From: Nitrospirae bacterium CG2_30_70_394
GTDB lineage: Bacteria > CG2-30-53-67 > CG2-30-70-394
Reading direction: 5' to 3'
Length of the DNA stretch: 43,515 nucleotides
NCBI GenBank assembly: GCA_001873295.1
Contig: MNYW01000068.1
Location: 18,288 to 61,802, forward strand
The position numbers were made by a program, and so were the translations under genes. Shown piece after piece: positions 9,236 through 17,026 of the stretch; the stretch's first letter is position 1, and each line of letters opens with the position of its first letter. The notes beneath the pieces are model-generated. The model was not told the DNA's origin, did no database searches, and worked only from the letters and a program-made list of their open reading frames with translations.

Positions 9236-10102
9236 ATGGTCGACCCCGCCCCGCCCGATCCCATCGTCCTGCCGGTGCAGCAGGGGGAGGAGCTCCACCT
9301 GTTCATCGTCTCCGACGCCACCGGCCGCACTGCCGAGGAGGTCCTCAACGCGGCGCTGTTTCAGTTTCAGACCACCCACGTGGTCCTGCACCGTTTCCCG
9401 CGCGTCCTCTCCGCCCCCCTGGTGGAGCGAATCATCGCCCAGGCCTCCGAGCTCAGGGCGGTGATTGTCTGCACGGTGGTGGAGCAGGAGCTTGCCGATC
9501 TCTTGCACCGGCGGGCGCAACAGGCGGGGGTGGCGATGGTGGACATCATGGGGCCGATCATCGAGGCGATCGGCCGGGTGGTGCACCGTGGCCCGCTGGG
9601 GGCGCCGCGCACTCCGGACATGCGGGCGAGCGCGGTGAGCCTGCGCGCCGACGCGATCTCGTTCACCGTCAGCCACGACGACGGCCGGCGCATCGAGGAG
9701 GTGGGCGAGGCGGACGTGGTCCTCCTCGGGGTGTCGCGCGCCGGCAAGACCCCGACCTCGGTCTACCTCGCCACCCACGGGTTGCGGGTGGCGAACATCC
9801 CCCTGATCCCGGGGGTGCGCCTGCCGGAGGCGTTGCGCCAGGTGGAGCCGCAACGGGTCTTCGTCCTCAGCCGCGCCCCGGCCACCCTCGCCCATCTGCG
9901 GCTGGCACGCACCGCGGTGGCGGAGAGCGGCCGCTACGCCGATCTCACCACGATTCGCGAGGAGGTGCGCGCCGCCCGCGAGGAGGTGGAGCGGTTCGGC
10001 GCGGGCTGGCAGAGCATCGACGTCACCACCCTCTCCATCGAGGAGACCGCCACCCAGATCGAGCAGCTCCTTGGGCCGGTGGGCCGCCGGCCGCGGGAGT
10101 GA
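9236..10102 (+). CDS. ppsR: Pyruvate,phosphate dikinase / PEP synthase regulatory protein (kinase/phosphorylase)
   Basis: LHLFIVSDATGRTAEEVLNAAL; VVLLGVSRAGKTPTSVYLATHGLRVANIPL signatures. Confidence 0.93.
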   Translation: MVDPAPPDPIVLPVQQGEELHLFIVSDATGRTAEEVLNAALFQFQTTHVVLHRFPRVLSAPLVERIIAQASELRAVIVCTVVEQELADLLHRRAQQAGVAMVDIMGPIIEAIGRVVHRGPLGAPRTPDMRASAVSLRADAISFTVSHDDGRRIEEVGEADVVLLGVSRAGKTPTSVYLATHGLRVANIPLIPGVRLPEALRQVEPQRVFVLSRAPATLAHLRLARTAVAESGRYADLTTIREEVRAAREEVERFGAGWQSIDVTTLSIEETATQIEQLLGPVGRRPRE

Positions 10103-10160
10103 GGGCGGTGTGGCGCGGCCGGGTGCGTCCGGTCTCGTCGCCTCACGGCGAGTGCAAAGC

Positions 10161-10184
10161 CTGAAGGAGCGCGATGGAGATCGT
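10161..10184. repeat. Direct repeat copy 1 (ctgaaggagcgcgatggagatcgt)
   Basis: 23/24 identity with 10256-10279; duplicates the RBS/ATG region of the downstream gene. Confidence 0.9.
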
Positions 10185-10255
10185 CACGCGGAAAAGCGGC
10201 CCCGCTCCGCGAGGAGCGCCATACGCTGCCGTCGATGGACAAGGTCCAACAGCCT

Positions 10256-10279
10256 CTGAAAGAGCGCGATGGAGATCGT
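10256..10279. repeat. Direct repeat copy 2 (ctgaaagagcgcgatggagatcgt)
   Basis: Contains the ATG (10269) of the flavoprotein gene; see copy 1. Confidence 0.9.
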
Positions 10280-11618
10280 AGTCATTGGGGGTGATGCGGC
10301 GGGGATGAGCGGCGCAAGCCAGATCCGACGGCTCCAGGGGGGCTGGCCGATCACCGTGGTGGAGCGCTCGCCCTTGACCTCGTACGCGGCGTGCGCCGTT
10401 CCCTATTTTTTCGCCGGCGACCTCGCCAGCGCCGGCGACCTGGGGGTGGTCACCCCGGCCGCCTTTCGCGAGCACAGCCGCATCGACGTGCGCACCCACA
10501 CTGAGGTGTTGGCGATCGACCCTCGCGCGCGACGGGTGGCGGTACGCCGGGACGACGGTGGCGAGGAGGCGATCGCCTATGACCGGCTGCTCCTCGCCAC
10601 CGGCGCCCTGCCGGTCCGGCCCACCTGGGAGGGGGTGGAGCTGGACGGGGTCTTTTTCCTCCGCTCCCTCGCCGACTCCCTCGCCCTCGCCAACCGGTTG
10701 CACACCGGCGCCTCCCGCGCGGTGGTGGTGGGCGGCGGCCACGTCGGGCTGGAGTTGGCCGAGGCGTTGGCACGCCGTGGCCTGGCGGTCACCGTGGTGG
10801 AACGCGCGGCCACGCTGTGGGGTGGCGGCGATCCGGAGCTGAGCCGGCTGGCGGTGGACGAGCTCGCCGCCCACCGCGTGGCGGTGCGCCTCAAGAGCGC
10901 GGTGACTGGCCTGGTGGGCCAGGGTGGCCAGGTCGTGGCGGTGGCCACCGAGGGCGGGGAGATCGCCTGCGACCTCTGCCTCATCGCCCTCGGGGTGCGG
11001 CCCAACGTCGCCCTCGCGGCGGCGGCGGGGATCGGTCTCGGGGAGAGCGGCGCAATCGCCGTGGACGAGGGCCAGCGCACGGATCGGCCCGGGGTGTGGG
11101 CGGCGGGCGATTGTTGCGAGGTCTTGCACCGGGTCACCGGCCGGCCCTGCTACCTCCCTCTGGCCCTCGCCGCCCACCGCGCCGGCCGGGTCGCCGGCAC
11201 CACCATGGCCGATGGCGAGGCGCGCTTTCCCGGGGTGGTGGGGAGCCTGGCGTTCAAGTGCTTCGACCTCGCCATCGCCCGCACCGGCCTCACCCCGGCG
11301 GCGGCGACAGCGGCGGGGTATGCGCCGCGCGGCGTTACCGTGGAGGCGGAGTCGCACGCCCCCGCCTCCACGGGCCACGTGCCGATCACCGTGACCCTCT
11401 GGTTCGACGCCACCACCCGGCGGCTGCTCGGTGGGCGCCTCGCCGGCCGCGAGCCCTCGGTGGCGAAGCGGTGCGACCTCTTGGCAGTGGCGATCACCAC
11501 CGGCATGACCGTAGGTGAGGTTGCCGACCTCGACCTCACCTACGCCCCGCCGTTTGGCCCGGTCTGGGACCCGCTCCTCCAGGCCGCCGCCCGCGCCGCG
11601 CGGGAGTGCGGGAACTAG
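10269..11618 (+). CDS. FAD-dependent pyridine nucleotide-disulfide oxidoreductase (CoA-disulfide reductase / NADH oxidase-like)
   Basis: VIGGDAAGMSGASQIRR; SYAACAVPYF active-site Cys region; VVVGGGHVGLELAEAL; GVWAAGDCCEV. Confidence 0.9.
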   Translation: MEIVVIGGDAAGMSGASQIRRLQGGWPITVVERSPLTSYAACAVPYFFAGDLASAGDLGVVTPAAFREHSRIDVRTHTEVLAIDPRARRVAVRRDDGGEEAIAYDRLLLATGALPVRPTWEGVELDGVFFLRSLADSLALANRLHTGASRAVVVGGGHVGLELAEALARRGLAVTVVERAATLWGGGDPELSRLAVDELAAHRVAVRLKSAVTGLVGQGGQVVAVATEGGEIACDLCLIALGVRPNVALAAAAGIGLGESGAIAVDEGQRTDRPGVWAAGDCCEVLHRVTGRPCYLPLALAAHRAGRVAGTTMADGEARFPGVVGSLAFKCFDLAIARTGLTPAAATAAGYAPRGVTVEAESHAPASTGHVPITVTLWFDATTRRLLGGRLAGREPSVAKRCDLLAVAITTGMTVGEVADLDLTYAPPFGPVWDPLLQAAARAARECGN

Positions 11619-11690
11619 GAGTCGGTCGAACTTTGGCGACCGGGAGGGGGGGGCGGGCGGAGGCGGGCGGTCCCACTGGGAGCCCCAGTG

Positions 11691-11770
11691 GCAAGGGGTT
11701 TTTAGATCGTGCCGCGAATGGCCGCGAATCGTGGACCTGGACGGTGCGGACCACCCCAGCCGGTCGCGCT
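11691..11770 (+). repeat. Dispersed repeat core, copy A
   Basis: aaggggtttttagatcgtgccgcgaatggccgcgaatcgtgg...ggtgcggaccaccccagccggtcgcg; matches copies B (16817-16893, minus) and C (19791-19874). Confidence 0.8.
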
Positions 11771-12080
11771 GGCGCCAGGGTGGGGAGGTGGCGCTTGGCG
11801 ACGAGACGACGGCGCCCGCACTGGTGGACCACCCCGTGGAGAGGGGGCGCCTAGCGCGGGTCCGGCCTTGGCGCCGCGGTGGCGGGTGCAGCGGTAGAAG
11901 GGCGCGCTCGCTGCCGATTTGCGGCGCCGCGGCGAGGGACCACGCAACGGCCCGCAGTGGGCGCTGGAGACAACCACCGGTCGCGGTTTGGAAGCGGATT
12001 GTGGGGAGTGGCTTGGCGTCGCTGGAAAGAGCCCATCCGCCGCCTTTGCCCCGTGGGGCAGACCACCGGATACTGGCGGC

Positions 12081-12689
12081 GTGGAACGGTTCATCGTCGC
12101 CATCACCGGGGCCTCGGGCGCCATCTACGGGGCGCGCTTGATCCAGGCGATCGGAGCCGCCGGCGGCGAGGTGGCGGTGGTGGTGAGCCACGCGGCCCTC
12201 GCGATCCTGCGCGACGAGGTGGGGTGGGAGCTCGCCTCCGATGGGGCGGCGCGGGCGGTGCAAATCGCCACCGCCTGCGGGGTCGCGGCCGAGCGGATCA
12301 CCTGCTACCGGAATGGCGACGGGTATGCCCCGATCGCCTCGGGCTCGTATCGATGGCAGGCGATGGTGGTGGCGCCATGCTCGATGGCGAGCCTGGCGGC
12401 GATCGCCCACGGCCTGGCGGACAACCTGATTCGGCGCGCCGCCGACGTGACCTTGAAGGAGGGGCGGCGGCTGATCGTGGTGCCACGCGAGTCACCCCTG
12501 TCGCTGATCCATCTGGAGAACCTCGCCGCGGTCGCGCGCGCCGGCGCCCACATCATCCCGCCGATCCCGCATTTCTATACCCACCCGCAGACCGTCGAGG
12601 AGGTGGTGGCGCAGACGGTGGCGCGGGTGCTGGACCACCTGGGGCTCGCCCACGACCTCACTCCGCGTTGGCACGGGCAGGAGGGATAA
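12081..12689 (+). CDS. ubiX: Flavin prenyltransferase UbiX
   Basis: FIVAITGASGAIYGARLI; VAPCSMASLAAIAHGLADNLIRRAADVTLKEGRRLIVVPRESPLS; GTG start. Confidence 0.94.
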   Translation: MERFIVAITGASGAIYGARLIQAIGAAGGEVAVVVSHAALAILRDEVGWELASDGAARAVQIATACGVAAERITCYRNGDGYAPIASGSYRWQAMVVAPCSMASLAAIAHGLADNLIRRAADVTLKEGRRLIVVPRESPLSLIHLENLAAVARAGAHIIPPIPHFYTHPQTVEEVVAQTVARVLDHLGLAHDLTPRWHGQEG

Positions 12690-12698
12690 GACGACAAA

Positions 12699-12724
12699 GG
12701 GCCGCCGGGTTTCCCCGGCGGCCC
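12699..12724. terminator. Hairpin between convergent ubiX and dsrE-like genes
   Basis: gggccgccggg-tttc-cccggcggccc, 11-bp perfect stem. Confidence 0.7.
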
Positions 12725-12773
12725 CAGGTCGCGCGTGCGCTCCGGCGGTTGCCCGCCGGGAGATCACATCCGC

Positions 12774-13277
12774 TCAGGTGAAGAGGTTGATCTGCGCCTC
12801 GCTGGCAATGTCGAGATAGCTGCTCGCCCCGACGAACTCGATGCCGTCGATGAACTCGCTCTTGTCGAAGCCGAACAGGTCGACGGTCATCTGACACGCC
12901 ATCATCTTGACCCCGGCCTCCATGCACAGGCTGCGGAGCTCGGTCACGGAGGCGACGCCGACGTTGGAGATCGTCTTTTTCATCAGGGTGGTGGCGAGGG
13001 CCTCGTAGCCCGGGACCAGGGACTGGACGAAGTTCGGGATGTTCCAGGTGATGTTGCGGAACCACTTCGGCCCGATCGGCATCTTCATGGGCATCGCCGG
13101 GTTGCCCAGGGGGCTGACCTGCGCGGTGATCTCCTTCTTCAACAGGGTGAGGCCGTAGAAGGTGAAGAAGATGGTGACGTCAAAATCGAGCGCCGCGGCG
13201 GTGGAGCCGAGGATGAAGGGCGGGTAGGCCCAGTCGAGGGTGCCCTTCGTGGCGATGATGGTCATCTTGGTGCTCAT
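12774..13277 (-). CDS. DsrE-family (DsrE2-like) protein
   Basis: MTIIATKGTLDWAYPPFILGSTAAALDFDVTIFFTFYGLTLLKK...; CMEAGVKMMACQMTVDLFG with conserved Cys. Confidence 0.85.
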   Translation of the reverse strand: MSTKMTIIATKGTLDWAYPPFILGSTAAALDFDVTIFFTFYGLTLLKKEITAQVSPLGNPAMPMKMPIGPKWFRNITWNIPNFVQSLVPGYEALATTLMKKTISNVGVASVTELRSLCMEAGVKMMACQMTVDLFGFDKSEFIDGIEFVGASSYLDIASEAQINLFT

Positions 13278-13325
13278 GGCATGTTCCTTTCACGAGGGAG
13301 AATCGGGCTCCCACCTCGTCAACGG

Positions 13326-13553
13326 TTAGGACTTCTTGATCGAGAAGATGAACTTGCCACCCTCGGCGGTGGCGCCAAGGAGAGTGTTGTTGGTGCGCTT
13401 GCACCAGGCGGTGATGTCGTTCTGCGAGCCGGGGTCGGTGGAGATCATCTGCAGGACCTGCCCTGAGGTCATCGCGTCCACTGCCTTCTTGGTCCGCAGG
13501 ACCGGCAGTGGGCAGTTGAGTCCGCTGCAATCGAGTACCTGATCTGCTGCCAT
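13326..13553 (-). CDS. tusA: TusA/SirA-family sulfur carrier protein
   Basis: LDCSGLNCPLPVLRTKKAVDAM with the CPxP motif. Confidence 0.92.
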   Translation of the reverse strand: MAADQVLDCSGLNCPLPVLRTKKAVDAMTSGQVLQMISTDPGSQNDITAWCKRTNNTLLGATAEGGKFIFSIKKS

Positions 13554-13589
13554 GGTGGTTCTCCTTCGTAGGGGGGGGGTAGACGATCC

Positions 13590-14207
13590 TCAGGCGGCCA
13601 TCTCCTGAGGGGTGGGATGCAGGGTGATGAGGAGGGCGTCGAGGAGTTCGCGGCAGTTGTGGAAGACGGTGATCTCCTTGCGCACCTTGGTGATCAGGGT
13701 GGCGCCCTCGAAGGTGGAGAGGATGAACTGGGCGAGCTGCTCGCTGTCCACCTCCCGCCGCACTTCGTGGCGCTCCTTCGCCGCCTCCACGAGGCGGATG
13801 ATCTGCCCCTCGAAGTAGCGGAAGACCGTGTCCACGTGGGCGGCGATACCGGGGTGGTTGTTGCCCATCTCCAGGGCGAGGTTGCCGAACGGGCAGCCGC
13901 CCTGGAACTGGTTGTCCGTGTGGTACTGCTCCATCGCCCCGAAGAAGGCGTGGATCTGCTCACGCAGGGTCGTCTGGGTGGTGGTGGTGGCGGCGAAGAG
14001 GCGGCTGAACTCGGCGGCGAAGGACTCGACCACCGCGTAGCCGATCTCATCCTTGGTGCGGAAGTGGAAGTAGAGGTTGCCCTTCTTCACCGCCGCCCGC
14101 TGGAGGATCGCGTCGACGCTGGTGTGGTAGTAGCCGTGCAAGTGAAACAGCTCCGCGGCCGCCTGCACGATGCGCTCCCGGGTCTCGTTGCCGCGTGGCG
14201 TGGTCAT
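13590..14207 (-). CDS. TetR-family transcriptional regulator
   Basis: TRERIVQAAAELFHLHGYYHTSVDAILQRAAVKKGNLYFHFRTKDEI HTH; GGCPFGNLALE motif. Confidence 0.92.
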   Translation of the reverse strand: MTTPRGNETRERIVQAAAELFHLHGYYHTSVDAILQRAAVKKGNLYFHFRTKDEIGYAVVESFAAEFSRLFAATTTTQTTLREQIHAFFGAMEQYHTDNQFQGGCPFGNLALEMGNNHPGIAAHVDTVFRYFEGQIIRLVEAAKERHEVRREVDSEQLAQFILSTFEGATLITKVRKEITVFHNCRELLDALLITLHPTPQEMAA

Positions 14208-14246
14208 GGGGGAACCGTGGGTCTGCTCTCGGGGGACAACTAAATA

Positions 14247-14262
14247 GACCGACCGGTCAGTC
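14247..14262. promoter_or_regulatory. Candidate TetR-family operator
   Basis: gaccgaccggtcagtc, imperfect palindrome centred on ACCGGT, 40 bp upstream of the tetR start. Confidence 0.55.
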
Positions 14263-14305
14263 AGTGACCACCCTACGACTCCAAGATCCCGTTGTCCAGC
14301 ACCGC

Positions 14306-16255
14306 TTACCCCTCTTGGCGCACCGCCCGGCGGACCGTGGCGGCGATCCCTGCCGCGTCCAGCCCCATGGCGGCGTAGAGCTCCGCCGGCACCCCCGAGG
14401 AGCCGTAGGTGGTGACCCCGAGGCGAATCAGGCGGCAGCCGAGGCCGTGGTCGGCCAGGCAGTTGGCGACGCTGGATCCCAGGCCGGTGGCCGGGGTGTG
14501 GTCCTCGACGGTGACGATCAGGCCGGTGGCCGCGGCCTGTTGGATTGCCGCCACGTCCACGTCGCGGGCACACGCCATGTTGAGGACCCGGACGTGGATG
14601 GCCTCGGCGGCGAGCCGCTCGTGGGCGGCCACCGCCGCCCCGACTACCGCCCCGAGGGCGATGATCGTTGCGTCGTCGCCCGCCCGCAAAAGGTCCGCCT
14701 TGCCGTACTCGAAGCGGTAGTCCCCAGCGAAGAAGGGGGTGCCGTCCGCGCGGGCAATGGGCGCCATCTTCGACCGCCCCATGCCGAGGAAGCAGTTGCC
14801 CGGCTGGGTCGCCATCCAGCGGGTCGCCCGGTCGGTCTGGTTGGGGTCGGCGGGGATCACCGTGCGAAAGCCGTGCAGGGAGTGGAGCAGGCCGAGGTAG
14901 TCGATGCACTGGTGGGTCTTGCCGTCCTCGCCCACGTCGAGCCCGATGTGGGTGCACACCAGCTTCAGATTGCCGCCATTGATGTCGGTGAGCCGGTGCT
15001 GGTTGTAGGTCTCGCACACCCCGAAGACGCCGAAGTCGGCGAAGAAGGTGAGGACGCCGCAGGCGGAGAGGGCGCCGGCCATCGCCGCGGTGTGGTGCTC
15101 TTGGATCCCCGCCTCGAAGAACTGGGCGGGGAGGCGCTGGTGGAAGCCATCGGTCTTCACCGACCCCTCCAGGTCGCAGTCGAAGACCGCCATCGGGACG
15201 GTGTCGCCGTTACCCGCTGCCAGGTCGGCGAGGGCGTTGCCCCAGGCGGAGCGGTTGTCGGTCTTGTCGGTGGGACCGTAGGTGCGCGGCGTCCCCGCCT
15301 CCACCTTCAAAGCCACCCCCGGCGGCTCGACGCCGTGATAGCGGAGCGGCTCCGCGACCCGCCGCTGGCGTAGGGACTCGACGGTGAGGTCGAGGCCGGC
15401 GGCGCGGAAGGTCGCGTCCGCCACCGCGTCGGCCACCGGCTGGCCGTGGTACCTCGCCTGGTTCTCGATCGCCGGGATGCCGTGGCCCATCACCGTGTGC
15501 GCAAGGATGCAGGTGGGCCGCTCCTTCTGGATCGCCGCCTGGTGGAGCGCCGCGTACAGGGCAGCGAAGTCGTGGCCGTCCGCCTCAACCACCTCCCAGC
15601 CGTCGGCGGCGTAGTCGGCGCCGATCTCCTGCGGCATCACCTCGCGCGTGGCGCCACCGATTTGCAGGCCGTTGAGGTCGACCAGGGCAGTGAGCTCGGC
15701 GAGGCCGTACTTCACCGCGAAGCGGCGCGCCTCGCAGATCTGCCCCTTCTGCTGCTCGCCGTCCCCCATAGCGACATAGACCCGACCGCCGTCGCCGGTG
15801 AGGCGGCCGCCAAGGGTGAAGCCGCAGCCCGCGGAGAGCCCCTGGCCGAGGTTGCCGGTGCCCCATTCGACCCCCGTCACCTTGCGCTCGATGTGGCCCT
15901 CGAAGGGCGAGCCGGTCTGGCGGAAGTGGAGCTGCGCCTCCTCGATGGGGAAGAAGCCAAGGCGGCCGAGGACCGCGTAGACCCCCGGCGAGGTGTGGCC
16001 GTGGGAGACGACGATCCGGTCGCGGGTGGGCTCCGTGGGGGTCGCCGGATCGACGTTCGCCAGCCCCCAGAGGAGCAGGTAGAGGTGGAGCGAGGAGAGG
16101 GAGCCGCCCGGGTGGCCGGAGCGGGCGCCGGAGGTCATCGCGACGATGTCCGCCCGGCACAGGGGGAGCAGCGACTCAAGGAAACGCCGCTCCGCCGCGC
16201 CCAGGGTGGGGGCGGCAAAACCGCGACATGGGCTGTCGAGTAAGGGGTGCGCCAA
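14306..16255 (-). CDS. Transketolase (both halves in one polypeptide)
   Basis: GHPGGSLSSLHLYLLLW; GTGNLGQGLSAGCG; GDGEQQKGQICEA; FFEAGIQEHHTAAMAGALS; VEDHTPATGLGSSVA. Confidence 0.92.
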   Translation of the reverse strand: MAHPLLDSPCRGFAAPTLGAAERRFLESLLPLCRADIVAMTSGARSGHPGGSLSSLHLYLLLWGLANVDPATPTEPTRDRIVVSHGHTSPGVYAVLGRLGFFPIEEAQLHFRQTGSPFEGHIERKVTGVEWGTGNLGQGLSAGCGFTLGGRLTGDGGRVYVAMGDGEQQKGQICEARRFAVKYGLAELTALVDLNGLQIGGATREVMPQEIGADYAADGWEVVEADGHDFAALYAALHQAAIQKERPTCILAHTVMGHGIPAIENQARYHGQPVADAVADATFRAAGLDLTVESLRQRRVAEPLRYHGVEPPGVALKVEAGTPRTYGPTDKTDNRSAWGNALADLAAGNGDTVPMAVFDCDLEGSVKTDGFHQRLPAQFFEAGIQEHHTAAMAGALSACGVLTFFADFGVFGVCETYNQHRLTDINGGNLKLVCTHIGLDVGEDGKTHQCIDYLGLLHSLHGFRTVIPADPNQTDRATRWMATQPGNCFLGMGRSKMAPIARADGTPFFAGDYRFEYGKADLLRAGDDATIIALGAVVGAAVAAHERLAAEAIHVRVLNMACARDVDVAAIQQAAATGLIVTVEDHTPATGLGSSVANCLADHGLGCRLIRLGVTTYGSSGVPAELYAAMGLDAAGIAATVRRAVRQEG

Positions 16256-16279
16256 GGCGGTCTCCAGAACCAGGGGTCG

Positions 16280-16308
16280 TTCTTAGCAATCGCGCAACAT
16301 TCGGTCAA
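16280..16308 (-). promoter_or_regulatory. Candidate sigma70 promoter for transketolase
   Basis: Minus strand TTGACC-N17-TAAGAA, about 25 bp upstream of the ATG. Confidence 0.45.
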
Positions 16309-16711
16309 GAAAAGCGTTGCGGATCGCCCGCTGCTCCGCGGCCGGTTGGCCCTTGGCGCGATCGCCGGCAACGCAACGGATCCAGGCGGATCGGGGCCCC
16401 AGCGTGGCCCGTGGTGGGTGACCGAGCCCCCGGAGGAGGCGGTCGGCCTTGGGTCCGATCGACCGCCGCGAAGCGGGCGATCCGCGGATCGTGGGGCCGG
16501 GTCGTGCCGTTCTTCGCCGCCTAGGAGGCTGTCGGACTGGGTCGATCGGCGGGGATGCACAGGCGCGGGCGCTTGCGCCTGGCGGGGGTTGCGGCTCCCG
16601 GAAAAGGCAGGCCGCCCATGAACGCGCCGCCCCGTGGCTGGAGGCGCAGGGTGGTTCCCCGCCCCGGAGACGGAGGTCACGAAGGAGCGCCTGAGAACTC
16701 CAACCTCGCTC

Positions 16712-16740
16712 CTCCGTCGCCCCGCGGGTGAGGGGGCCTT
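16712..16740. repeat. 29-bp perfect direct repeat, copy 1
   Basis: ctccgtcgccccgcgggtgagggggcctt; identical at 16773-16801, 32-bp spacer. Confidence 0.95.
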
Positions 16741-16772
16741 CTTATCGGAGACAAGGGGAGCATCCGATGCGG

Positions 16773-16801
16773 CTCCGTCGCCCCGCGGGTGAGGGGGCCT
16801 T
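16773..16801. repeat. 29-bp perfect direct repeat, copy 2
   Basis: Identical to 16712-16740. Confidence 0.95.
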
Positions 16802-16816
16802 GCAGGCGGCACCGGT

Positions 16817-16893
16817 GCGACCGGCTGGGGTGGCCCGCACCCCCCGGTTCATGAATCGCGCCCCTTCGCGGCGCGATCGAAAAACCCTTTGCC
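16817..16893 (-). repeat. Dispersed repeat core, copy B
   Basis: Minus strand: ggcaaagggtttttcgatcgcgccgcgaaggggcgcgattcatgaaccggggggtgcgggccaccccagccggtcgc. Confidence 0.8.
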
Positions 16894-17026
16894 GATGCCT
16901 TTCCCCAACCAGACCGCCCGCCCGCCGCCCGCCGCCCAAGTCCGGCAGCCTCCGCGCGCGCCGGGCGCGGCGCTCCGGACACGCGCCCGCGCCCTTGCGC
17001 CCCCCGCGCCAGAGGGTGCGCGGCGC

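Larger units (their letters stand above)
16524..16953. mobile_element. MITE-like segment bounded by imperfect inverted terminal repeats
   Basis: Left ggaggctgtcggactggg (16524-) and right, on the minus strand, ggaggctgccggacttggg (from 16953); no coding content supported; no clear target-site duplication. Confidence 0.45.

Noticed and set aside
10143-12410. 755-aa minus-strand ORF
   Set aside because: Shadow of the flavoprotein and ubiX genes; no recognisable motifs.
16712-16801. CRISPR array call
   Set aside because: Only two repeats, no further units at 61-bp phase on either side, no cas genes; reported as a repeat with CRISPR-like spacing only.
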